NCBI GenBank assembly: GCA_934418125.1 | Contig: CAKRWT010000023.1 | Coordinates: 1-34,846, forward strand | Direction of reading: 5' to 3' | DNA from: an uncultured Lachnospiraceae bacterium | GTDB taxonomy: Bacteria > Bacillota > Clostridia > Lachnospirales > Lachnospiraceae | DNA: 34,846 nt | Shown here: positions 15,439-23,418 of the stretch, one piece after another | Layout: each line of letters opens with the position of its first letter | Numbering within the stretch: the first letter of the stretch is position 1 | Program-made: the position numbers and the translations under genes | Notes under the pieces: generated by a model | What the model was told of the DNA's origin: nothing | Seen by the model: only the letters and a program-made list of their open reading frames with translations | Databases searched by the model: none

Positions 15439-18360
15439 ATGCAGTTAGAACAATTAAAAGCATATACCATTCTTGAAAAAAGAGAAATTAAGGATATCGA
15501 TTCTGTCAGCTATCTGCTGAAACATAATAAGACAGGTGCCAGAGTGGCACTGCTGTCTAATGATGATGACAATAAGGTGTTTTACATTGGATTTCGGACA
15601 CCACCTACCGACAGTACTGGCGTAGCACATATTATTGAACATACGGTATTGTGCGGATCAGATAAATACCCATTAAAGGACCCTTTTATTGAGTTGGCGA
15701 AAGGGTCTTTAAATACCTTTTTAAATGCTATGACTTACCCGGATAAAACCATATATCCGGTGGCAAGCTGTAATGACAAAGATTTTCAAAATCTGATGGA
15801 CGTATATCTGGATGCGGTATTCCATCCGAATATTTATCATGAGGAAAAGATTTTCAGGCAGGAAGGATGGCATTATGAGTTGGAGGATGCAGAGGATGTT
15901 CTGACGATTAATGGTGTTGTCTACAATGAGATGAAGGGAGCTTTCTCGTCTCCGGATGATGTGCTGTGGAGAGAGATTATGAACTCCTTATATCCACATA
16001 CAGCTTATGCAGTAGAGTCTGGCGGTGACCCGGATGTCATTCCGGAACTTACCTATGAGAATTTTTTGGCATTTCATAAGAAATATTACCATCCCTCTAA
16101 CAGTTATATTTATCTGTATGGCAATATGGATATGGCAGAAAAACTGCAATATATGGATGAAGAATATCTATCTCATTATGATGCACTGGCAGTGGAGTCG
16201 GAACTGGCCATGGAGAAACCTTTTGCGGATACCATAACGATTGAAAAGGAATATCCGATTATGGAGAGTGAAACGGAAGAGAATAACACGTATTTGTCCT
16301 ATAACATTTCCTTAGGCAGTGGAATTGATAAAAAGTTTTATCTTGGATTTGAAACGCTGGTAGATGTTTTATGCATGACGCCAGGAGCGCCTATTAAGCA
16401 GGCTCTGTTAGATGCCGGGATTGGTACAGATTTGAACTGTGCATTTGACAGCGGGGTAAAGCAACCGTATTTTTCGATTGTGGCAAAGAATGCTAATGCA
16501 AATCAGAAAGATGACTTCGTGCGGATTATTGAAGAACAACTGGAAAAATTAAGTACCGGAGGACTGGATAAGAGAGCCTTACAGGCTACCTTAAATTATT
16601 ATGAATTCAAATACAGAGAAGCTGATTTCGGGTCTTATCCCAAGGGATTGATGTACGGACTGGATATGCTGGGTTCCTGGCTTTATGATGACAGTAAACC
16701 ATTCTGGTACGTGGAACTGCTGGATACTTATCAGGATTTAAAAGAAGCCGTACAGACCTCTTATTTTGAACAGATTATCCGGGAAAAGCTGATTGATAAC
16801 ACGCATAAGAGTGTTGTTATAGTAAAACCTGTGAAGGGACTGACTGGTCAAAAGGATAAAGAACTGGCAGAGAAGCTGGCACAGAAAAAGGCATCTATGA
16901 GTCCGGAAGAGATAGAAAGGGTTATCAAAGAAACCAGGGAATTAAAAGCCTATCAGGAAGAGCCCAGCCCGAAGGAGAATTTGGAGAAGATTCCGCTTCT
17001 GACCAGGGAGGACATGAAGAAAGAGGCGGCTCCTTATTACAATATAGAGAAAAAGGTTGGCGATACCATACTGCTATGGCATAACGTATTTACCAATGGA
17101 ATCGGCTATCTCCGGTTTATGTTTGATTTGAGGCAGGTACCGGAAGAACTGTTCCCTTATGTAGGACTTTTGAAGACCATGATTGGACTGGTGGATACGA
17201 AAGAACACTCTTACAGTGAATTGTATAATGAAATTAATTTACAGACCGGTGGAATTGCACCGGCACTGAATACCTATACAGATGCGAGAAATTTATCGAA
17301 GTATACAGCAACATTTGATTTAAAGGTAAAGGTGTTATATGAAAATCTGCCAAAAGCGTTTGCCCTGGCAGAGGAAATCCTTACCCGGTCGGTTTATACG
17401 GATGCTAAGAGACTGTATGAACTGGTGGCAGAAAAACGTTCTGAAAAGCAGGCAGATATGATGTCTGCGGGTCATAAACTGGCAGCTGGTCAGGCATTGT
17501 CCCATTTGTCTAAGACAGCAATGGTTATTGAACAGACCAATGGACTGGCATTTTATCGCATGCTGGAAGAACTGGAAGAGAAGTTTGACGAGAAAAAGGA
17601 AGAAGTGATTGATAAGTTACAGAAGCTAGTTGTTTACCTGTTCCGCCCGGAAAATCTGATGGTAGATTATACAGCGCAGGAAAACGGAATGGATGGCATC
17701 GAAAAACTGGTGGAGCATCTGAAATCTGTACTGTATACAGAGCCGGTTCAGGGTGCAGGGTATCTTCCGAAGCCGGAGAAAAAGAATGAGGGCTTTATGT
17801 CTTCCGCCCAGATTCAGTATGTATGCCGTGCCGGTAACTTTGAAACGAAAGGACTTCCCTATACCGGGGCATTGAGAGTACTGCGCGTGATGATGGGATA
17901 CGATTATCTCTGGACCCAGGTACGTGTTAAGGGAGGTGCTTATGGCTGTATGTGTAACTTCGGAAAATCCGGTGACAGCTATTTTGTTTCCTACAGAGAT
18001 CCGAATCTGGAGAAGACCATTGAAATCTACGAGAAAGCAGCAGATTATATTGAAGCTTTTGATGCAGACGAAAGAACCATGACGCAGTTTATCATCGGCG
18101 CCATTAGCGAAATGGATATGCCGATGACACCGGCAACCAAAGGAAGTTATTCCTTAAGTGGTTATATGTCACATTACTCGTATGAAGAAGTACAGAAAGA
18201 CAGAGATGAATTGCTGGCAACCGATGCAGCAACTATCAGGGGGCTGGGTGCCTATGTACGAGCTTTTCTGTCAGATAACTGCCTGTGCGTAGTTGGAAAT
18301 GAAGAGAAGATTAAGGAACAGAAAGCGTTATTTGATGAAACAGAGTATCTGTTCCACTAG
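15439..18360 (+). CDS. M16C-family zinc metallopeptidase (presequence protease / insulinase type)
   Basis: A 973-residue peptidase that should degrade unfolded peptides in a closed chamber, as PreP and related M16C enzymes do. The inverted zinc motif HIIEH is at residues 64-68 (His64, Glu67, His68), with the distal Glu164 in VYNEMKGAFSSPD. The usual LCGSDKYPLKDPF block follows the motif. The middle M16C-associated region and the C-terminal half (including a VRVKGGAYG stretch near 833) complete the family's usual ~970-residue length. No signal peptide is present, so it is cytoplasmic. The ATG is preceded by AAGGAG at a rather long 12 bases. It opens a long co-directional run, with 30 bases to the next gene. 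The physiological substrate is unknown. Confidence 0.92.
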   Translation: MQLEQLKAYTILEKREIKDIDSVSYLLKHNKTGARVALLSNDDDNKVFYIGFRTPPTDSTGVAHIIEHTVLCGSDKYPLKDPFIELAKGSLNTFLNAMTYPDKTIYPVASCNDKDFQNLMDVYLDAVFHPNIYHEEKIFRQEGWHYELEDAEDVLTINGVVYNEMKGAFSSPDDVLWREIMNSLYPHTAYAVESGGDPDVIPELTYENFLAFHKKYYHPSNSYIYLYGNMDMAEKLQYMDEEYLSHYDALAVESELAMEKPFADTITIEKEYPIMESETEENNTYLSYNISLGSGIDKKFYLGFETLVDVLCMTPGAPIKQALLDAGIGTDLNCAFDSGVKQPYFSIVAKNANANQKDDFVRIIEEQLEKLSTGGLDKRALQATLNYYEFKYREADFGSYPKGLMYGLDMLGSWLYDDSKPFWYVELLDTYQDLKEAVQTSYFEQIIREKLIDNTHKSVVIVKPVKGLTGQKDKELAEKLAQKKASMSPEEIERVIKETRELKAYQEEPSPKENLEKIPLLTREDMKKEAAPYYNIEKKVGDTILLWHNVFTNGIGYLRFMFDLRQVPEELFPYVGLLKTMIGLVDTKEHSYSELYNEINLQTGGIAPALNTYTDARNLSKYTATFDLKVKVLYENLPKAFALAEEILTRSVYTDAKRLYELVAEKRSEKQADMMSAGHKLAAGQALSHLSKTAMVIEQTNGLAFYRMLEELEEKFDEKKEEVIDKLQKLVVYLFRPENLMVDYTAQENGMDGIEKLVEHLKSVLYTEPVQGAGYLPKPEKKNEGFMSSAQIQYVCRAGNFETKGLPYTGALRVLRVMMGYDYLWTQVRVKGGAYGCMCNFGKSGDSYFVSYRDPNLEKTIEIYEKAADYIEAFDADERTMTQFIIGAISEMDMPMTPATKGSYSLSGYMSHYSYEEVQKDRDELLATDAATIRGLGAYVRAFLSDNCLCVVGNEEKIKEQKALFDETEYLFH

Positions 18361-18390
18361 GAAGATAATTACAAAAAGGGAGGATAAAGG

Positions 18391-19482
18391 ATGTGTAGAA
18401 GAAAACAATGGATGGCAGCTGTGCTGCTTACAACTCTTACGGCAGTGTTGACAGCCTGCGGATCCGCAAAAAGCAGTGCAGATACTGCTTCGGTTGCAAC
18501 TTATGATACGGAAGCGGCAATGGTGGAAGATACAGACTATTTTTCCGACGGTACGTATGAGGAAGTGACTTATGACGAAGGGAAAAGTGGTACGGAGGTA
18601 ACGGAAGAAGTAGCAGCCACGGAAAGAAAACTGATAAAAAACGTTTCCATGGATGTGGAAACCGAGAATTATGACAGCCTGATACAGACCGTGGAAAGTC
18701 AGGTGCAGCAGTTAGGTGGTTATATTGAAAGCCGCTACAGTAACAACAGACAATATGGCAATCCGGATTATTATGCGGACAACCGCTATACCAGTATGAC
18801 CATACGGATTCCCAAGGAGAAGCTGGATACTTTTTTACAGACCATGGGTGAAGAAAGTAACATTGTCAGCCAGTCAGAAAGTGTAACTGATGTAACATTG
18901 CAGTATGTAGATTTGGAAAGTCATAAAAAAGCACTGGTAACCGAGCAGGACAGACTGTTAGAATTGTTGGAACAGGCAGAAACGGTGGAAGACATCATGA
19001 CCATCGAGAGCCGCCTTTCCGATGTGCGTTATCAGATAGAAAGCATGGAGTCCCAGTTGCGTACCTACGATAATCAGGTAGATTACAGTACTGTGAACCT
19101 CTCTATTGACGAAGTGGAGCAGTACACACCATCACCGGATATCTCTGCGGGTGAGAAAATGAAGCAGGGGTTTGTAGACAGCCTGAAAGCGGTTGGAAAT
19201 GGCTTTTATCAGTTCTTCATCTGGTTTGTGATACATATTCCATATCTGGTGGTATGGGGCATTATGATTGCAGTCATTGCCCTTATCATAAGAATACTGA
19301 TTAAACGAAACAATGCCAGGGTACAGACAAAGAAAATTTTTCAGCAGAGTCCGGGTTATCAGGTAAATCCAAATGGGATGATGAATATGCAGATGCCGCA
19401 GAATCAGTCAGCTGGTAATGTACCACAGACAAAAGAAGAGAATGTACAGGAAAAAAAGGAAGAAAACAGCAATGGAAAATAA
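18391..19482 (+). CDS. DUF4349-family lipoprotein with C-terminal membrane segment
   Basis: A 363-residue surface protein. The signal peptide ends in a lipobox (LTAC, lipidated Cys at about residue 23). An acidic linker is followed by the DUF4349 domain from about residue 78 (RKLIKNVSMDVETENYDSL). That domain includes a coiled-coil-prone stretch (SHKKALVTEQDRLLELLEQAE...) and a sandwich-like end (VDYSTVNLSIDEV). A transmembrane segment lies near residues 275-305, and a Gln/Asn- and Lys/Glu-rich cytoplasmic tail closes it. A protein held by both a lipid and a helix is typical of DUF4349. Function is unknown. The last 11 bases overlap the start of era, so translation is probably coupled. GGAGG lies before the ATG. 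Confidence 0.85.
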   Translation: MCRRKQWMAAVLLTTLTAVLTACGSAKSSADTASVATYDTEAAMVEDTDYFSDGTYEEVTYDEGKSGTEVTEEVAATERKLIKNVSMDVETENYDSLIQTVESQVQQLGGYIESRYSNNRQYGNPDYYADNRYTSMTIRIPKEKLDTFLQTMGEESNIVSQSESVTDVTLQYVDLESHKKALVTEQDRLLELLEQAETVEDIMTIESRLSDVRYQIESMESQLRTYDNQVDYSTVNLSIDEVEQYTPSPDISAGEKMKQGFVDSLKAVGNGFYQFFIWFVIHIPYLVVWGIMIAVIALIIRILIKRNNARVQTKKIFQQSPGYQVNPNGMMNMQMPQNQSAGNVPQTKEENVQEKKEENSNGK

Positions 19483-20377
19483 GCAGTTTAAATCAGGTTT
19501 TGCCACTTTAATAGGCAGACCCAACGTGGGAAAATCTACGTTGATGAATGCCCTGATTGGACAGAAAATAGCGATTACCTCCAACCGACCACAGACGACC
19601 AGAAATCGTATTCAGACAGTTTACACCTGTAAAGAAGGGCAAATTGTTTTCTTGGATACACCGGGAATTCATAAGGCAAAGAACAAATTGGGAAATTATA
19701 TGGTTAATGTGGCGGAACGGACTATGTCTGAAGTGGATGTGATTCTGTGGCTGGTTGAACCTACCGACTATATTGGCGCAGGCGAGCAGCATATCATTGA
19801 ACAGCTTAAGAAGACAAAGACACCGGTTATTCTGGTTATCAATAAAACAGATACCGTGAAAAAGGAAATGATATTGACCTTTATGGATGCCTACCGGAAA
19901 CAGATGGACTTTGCAGAGATTGTACCGGTATCGGCACTGAAAAAGGATGGTTTACAGGTGTTGATTGACTGCATTATGAAATACCTGCCTTATGGAGAAC
20001 CTTTTTATGACGAAGATACGGTAACAGATCAGCCTATGCGCCAGATTGTGGCAGAACTGATTCGGGAAAAAGCGTTAAAGTGTTTACAGGAAGAGATTCC
20101 ACACGGCATTGCCGTTACCATTGAGAGTATGAAGTTTAAGAAGCATATTGTAGACATAGAGGCAACGATTGTGTGCGAGAGGGATTCCCATAAGGGAATT
20201 ATCATTGGCAAACAAGGCAGTATGTTGAAAAAGATAGGCTCCATGGCAAGACCGGAGATAGAGGATTTAGTAGAAAGTCAGGTAAATCTGCAGCTCTGGG
20301 TCAAGGTAAAGAAGGACTGGCGCGACAGTGATTATCTGTTGAAAAATTTTGGCTATAACCCGAAAGAAACAGAATAG
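19472..20377 (+). CDS. era: GTPase Era
   Basis: An essential GTP-binding protein that helps 16S rRNA processing and 30S subunit assembly. The 301-residue protein has the G1 motif GRPNVGKS, the TTRNRIQ switch, the G3 motif DTPGIHK and the G4 motif NKTD. A C-terminal KH domain contains GIIIGKQGSMLKKIG, the Era RNA-binding loop. The start is set at the ATG at 19472 (MENKQFKSGF): a GGA-rich site (AAAAGGAAG) lies just upstream, and an in-frame ATG 18 codons earlier would add a basic tail foreign to Era. It overlaps the DUF4349 gene by 11 bases. A YqzL-like gene and recO follow, as in many Firmicutes. Confidence 0.96.
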   Translation: MENKQFKSGFATLIGRPNVGKSTLMNALIGQKIAITSNRPQTTRNRIQTVYTCKEGQIVFLDTPGIHKAKNKLGNYMVNVAERTMSEVDVILWLVEPTDYIGAGEQHIIEQLKKTKTPVILVINKTDTVKKEMILTFMDAYRKQMDFAEIVPVSALKKDGLQVLIDCIMKYLPYGEPFYDEDTVTDQPMRQIVAELIREKALKCLQEEIPHGIAVTIESMKFKKHIVDIEATIVCERDSHKGIIIGKQGSMLKKIGSMARPEIEDLVESQVNLQLWVKVKKDWRDSDYLLKNFGYNPKETE

Positions 20378-20457
20378 AAACAGAAAATCTGCGAACCCTA
20401 TTCATAAGGACGAGGTTTATTTATCCTTTTTGGGAAAACAAGGAGCAGGGGCGCAAG

Positions 20458-20634
20458 ATGAAGGAGATAAATTACTGGGAACAGTTCATGGCAACCGGAA
20501 AGGTGGAAGATTTTCTGGCATACAAACAGGCAGAGATGGATACTACCAAACGGGAACGCAACTGGAAGAAGGAGTCAGGAGAACATTCTCATGCAGGAAT
20601 TTACAGAGGTTACGGGAATGATTTTAAAAGCTGA
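20458..20634 (+). CDS. Small YqzL-like protein between era and recO
   Basis: A 58-residue protein starting MKEINYWEQFMATGKVEDFL. Its W-x-x-F-x-x-T-G-x-V-x-x-(F/Y)-L pattern matches B. subtilis YqzL, which lies at the same place between era and recO. AAGGAG lies about 13 bases before the ATG. The 3' end overlaps the recO start by 44 bases in another frame, which suggests translational coupling. The C-terminal half is charged (TTKRERNWKKE...). Its role is unknown; assignment rests on the motif plus position. Confidence 0.75.
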   Translation: MKEINYWEQFMATGKVEDFLAYKQAEMDTTKRERNWKKESGEHSHAGIYRGYGNDFKS

Positions 20635-21238
20635 GCCGATAGGAGAATATGATAGAAGAGTTGTCATTTTGACGAAAGAGAGAGGAAAGATATCTGCTTT
20701 TGCGAAGGGGGCAAGACGACCTAACAGCAAGTTGCTGGCAGCGACCAATCCTTTCTCTTTTGGAGAATTCAAGTTATACGTAGGTCGAAGCTCCTATAAC
20801 GTTATGGATATTACCGTTACCAATTATTTTGAAGGATTGCGGGAGGATTTTGAAGGTGCTTATTACGGAATGTATTTCCTGGAGGTAATGGATTATTACA
20901 CCAGGGAAAACAATGATGAGAAGGAAATGTTGAAGCTGTTGTATCAGTCCCTGAGAGCTTTACAGCACACCTCTTTGGACAACAGACTGGTGCGGTACAT
21001 ATTTGAAATGAAAGCCATGGTGTTAAACGGAGAATTTCCAGGGATGCCGGTGGAAGGGGTCTGGGAGGAATCCACCCGATATGCGGTAACGTATATCATA
21101 AATTCTACGATTGAGAAACTTTATACTTTTATGGTAACACCGACGGTATTGGCAGAATTAAAGAAAATAGCAGATGTCTATCGGACCAGATATATAGACA
21201 GGGCGTTTAAAAGTCTTGAAATTGTGGATAATCTTTAA
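20591..21238 (+). CDS. recO: DNA repair protein RecO (short form without cysteines)
   Basis: RecO helps load RecA at gaps in the RecFOR pathway and anneals single-stranded DNA. The N-terminal OB-fold is recognisable: TGMILKAEPIGEYDRRVVILTKERGKISAFAKGARRPNS, with the usual DRRV/G-A-R-R residues. The helical C-terminal domain follows. At 215 residues it is shorter than the usual ~240-250, and it contains no cysteine at all, so the C-terminal zinc finger of many RecO proteins is missing. The position after era and the YqzL-like gene supports the call. Its last bases carry a promoter for the following lipoprotein gene. Confidence 0.9.
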   Translation: MQEFTEVTGMILKAEPIGEYDRRVVILTKERGKISAFAKGARRPNSKLLAATNPFSFGEFKLYVGRSSYNVMDITVTNYFEGLREDFEGAYYGMYFLEVMDYYTRENNDEKEMLKLLYQSLRALQHTSLDNRLVRYIFEMKAMVLNGEFPGMPVEGVWEESTRYAVTYIINSTIEKLYTFMVTPTVLAELKKIADVYRTRYIDRAFKSLEIVDNL

Positions 21239-21244
21239 TATAAT
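21216..21244 (+). promoter_or_regulatory. Strong internal promoter at the end of recO
   Basis: -35 TTGAAA, a 17-base spacer and a perfect -10 TATAAT, 11 of 12 consensus bases. It overlaps the recO stop codon and would drive the lipoprotein gene, glyS and alaS independently of the upstream run. Confidence 0.72.
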
Positions 21245-21292
21245 GTAATGCAGTATGTTAGCAATTTAGGTATGAGTGGGAGATAATAGAAG

Positions 21293-21937
21293 ATGTGTAA
21301 AAAGGTAACAGCCCTGATAATGCTTATGCTGACCTGCGTACTGGCAGGCTGTGGACAGGAGAAAACGGCTCAGATAAGTTCTGTTTCGGTAACGAAGGAT
21401 GGTACTGTAAAACAGCAGATAGTAGGAAGCTTTGAGCAGAGTTATTATGAATTGGATGGTTTGCGGCGACTGGCAGATGACAGGGTAAGTGCGTATACTG
21501 CAGAACATGGTGAAAAAAGTGTAATGTTGGATTCCTTAGAGGAAAAGGATGGGCAGATAGTAATTGATTTTACCTATTTGTCGGTAAAGGATTATACGGC
21601 GTTTAACCACAGGGAACTTTATGCCGGGTCTGTGGCACAGGCAAAAGCAGAGGGATATGTATTAGATAACATTGCTTTTATCTCAACTAAGAATGAGCCT
21701 TATGAACCGGGAGCTATTGAAGGACTGGATGATATGTCTATCGTTATCATAGCTACAAGACCAGGAGAAGAATTAAATGTCAATGTATACGGAAACGTAC
21801 TTTATATTAACCAGAGTGCCATGAGTACCGTGGATGTTGATTTTAACGGAAAGAAGAGTGCTCATATTGTGAATGTGGAGACCGGACAGGAAGAAACAGC
21901 AGAGGAAGCCAGTCTTTCCTATATGATATTTCAGTAA
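21293..21937 (+). CDS. Putative lipoprotein of unknown function
   Basis: A 214-residue exported protein. The signal peptide MCKKVTALIMLMLTCVLAGC ends in a lipobox (LAGC, lipidated Cys20). The mature part has alternating strand-like segments (VSVTKDGTVKQQIVGSF, QIVIDFTYLSVKDY, MSIVIIATRPGEELNVNVYGNVLYI) and no catalytic motif I recognise. GGGAGA lies about 13 bases before the ATG. It sits between recO and the two tRNA synthetase genes, likely by shared transcription from the promoter at 21216. I do not recognise a family. Confidence 0.78.
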   Translation: MCKKVTALIMLMLTCVLAGCGQEKTAQISSVSVTKDGTVKQQIVGSFEQSYYELDGLRRLADDRVSAYTAEHGEKSVMLDSLEEKDGQIVIDFTYLSVKDYTAFNHRELYAGSVAQAKAEGYVLDNIAFISTKNEPYEPGAIEGLDDMSIVIIATRPGEELNVNVYGNVLYINQSAMSTVDVDFNGKKSAHIVNVETGQEETAEEASLSYMIFQ

Positions 21938-21996
21938 CGAATAGGTCATAAAACCTGTTGATGACAGACAGGAGAAGATAGAAAGGTGTAATAATC

Positions 21997-23394
21997 ATGG
22001 AAAAAACAATGGAGAAAATTGTAGCTTTAGCGAAGGCGAGAGGATTTGTGTATCCGGGTTCTGAGATTTATGGCGGACTTGCCAATACCTGGGATTATGG
22101 TAATCTTGGTGTTGAGTTAAAGAACAATGTAAAAAAAGCATGGTGGCAGAAATTTGTTATGGAAAACCCTTACAACGTAGGTGTTGACTGTGCGATTCTG
22201 ATGAATCCACAGACCTGGGTAGCATCCGGACATCTTGGCGGATTCTCCGACCCGTTAATGGATTGTAAGGAATGTCATGAGAGATTCCGTGCAGATAAAT
22301 TGATTGAGGATTATGCAGAAGAAAATAACATTACCTTAAATGAGTCTGTAGATGCATGGAGCCAGCAGCAGATGAAGGACTTTATCGAGGAGCACAATAT
22401 CCCATGTCCTACCTGTGGTAAGCACAACTTCACAGACATCAGACAGTTTAACCTGATGTTCAAGACTTTCCAGGGTGTTACAGAAGATGCGAAGAATACC
22501 GTATATCTTCGTCCGGAAACCGCACAGGGTATCTTTGTCAACTTCAAGAATGTACAGAGAACTTCCCGTAAGAAGATTCCGTTTGGTATCGGACAGATTG
22601 GTAAATCCTTCCGTAACGAGATTACACCTGGTAACTTTACTTTCCGTACCAGAGAGTTTGAGCAGATGGAGTTAGAGTTCTTCTGTGAGCCGGGAACTGA
22701 TATGGAATGGTTCCAGTACTGGAGAGCTTTCTGCCGTGACTGGCTGCTTTCCCTTGGTATCAAGGAAGATGAGATGCGTCTGCGTGACCACTCGCCGGAA
22801 GAACTTTGCTTCTATTCTAAGGGTACCACAGATATCGAGTTCTTATTCCCGTTTGGCTGGGGAGAATTATGGGGTATCGCAGACAGAACCGATTATGATT
22901 TGACACAGCATCAGAACACATCTGGTGAGGATATGTCTTATTTTGATGATACCAAGAATGAAAAATATGTGCCTTATGTTGTAGAGCCGTCCCTGGGTGC
23001 AGATCGAGTAGTGCTGGCATTCCTTTGCGCTGCGTATGATGAAGAGAACATCGGAACAGAGGAAAAACCAGATGTACGTACGGTATTGCATTTCCATCCT
23101 GCCCTGGCACCGGTTAAGATTGGTGTGCTTCCGTTATCCAAGAAGTTAAACGAAGGCGCAGAGAAGATTTTCACAGAGTTATCCAAGAAATATAACTGCG
23201 AATTTGATGACAGAGGAAATATTGGTAAGAGATACCGCAGACAGGATGAAATCGGTACACCATTCTGTGTTACATACGATTTTGATTCCGAGACAGACCA
23301 GTGTGTAACCGTCAGATTCCGTGATTCCATGGAGCAGGAGAGAGTTGCGATTAAGGATTTGGATGCTTATTTCGCAGATAAATTTACATTTTAG
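21997..23394 (+). CDS. glyS: Glycyl-tRNA synthetase, single-chain dimeric type
   Basis: Charges tRNA-Gly with glycine. The 465-residue class II synthetase is the alpha2 kind found in Firmicutes and eukaryotes, not the two-subunit GlyQ/GlyS kind. The N-terminus reads [29 protein letters not shown]. Zinc-binding-like cysteines ([17 protein letters not shown]) sit in the insertion. The motif 2 region [15 protein letters not shown], and a later [12 protein letters not shown] motif 3 region complete the core. The C-terminal anticodon-binding domain begins near residue 365. It has no T-box leader: only 59 bases separate it from the lipoprotein gene. It is followed after 24 bases by alaS. Confidence 0.96.
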   Translation: MEKTMEKIVALAKARGFVYPGSEIYGGLANTWDYGNLGVELKNNVKKAWWQKFVMENPYNVGVDCAILMNPQTWVASGHLGGFSDPLMDCKECHERFRADKLIEDYAEENNITLNESVDAWSQQQMKDFIEEHNIPCPTCGKHNFTDIRQFNLMFKTFQGVTEDAKNTVYLRPETAQGIFVNFKNVQRTSRKKIPFGIGQIGKSFRNEITPGNFTFRTREFEQMELEFFCEPGTDMEWFQYWRAFCRDWLLSLGIKEDEMRLRDHSPEELCFYSKGTTDIEFLFPFGWGELWGIADRTDYDLTQHQNTSGEDMSYFDDTKNEKYVPYVVEPSLGADRVVLAFLCAAYDEENIGTEEKPDVRTVLHFHPALAPVKIGVLPLSKKLNEGAEKIFTELSKKYNCEFDDRGNIGKRYRRQDEIGTPFCVTYDFDSETDQCVTVRFRDSMEQERVAIKDLDAYFADKFTF

Positions 23395-23418
23395 TGGGAA
23401 ACAGTTGGAGGTTTTACG

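Noticed and set aside
21938..21996. T-box leader before glyS
   Set aside because: The gap is only 59 bases; no T-box consensus or anti-terminator/terminator pair fits.
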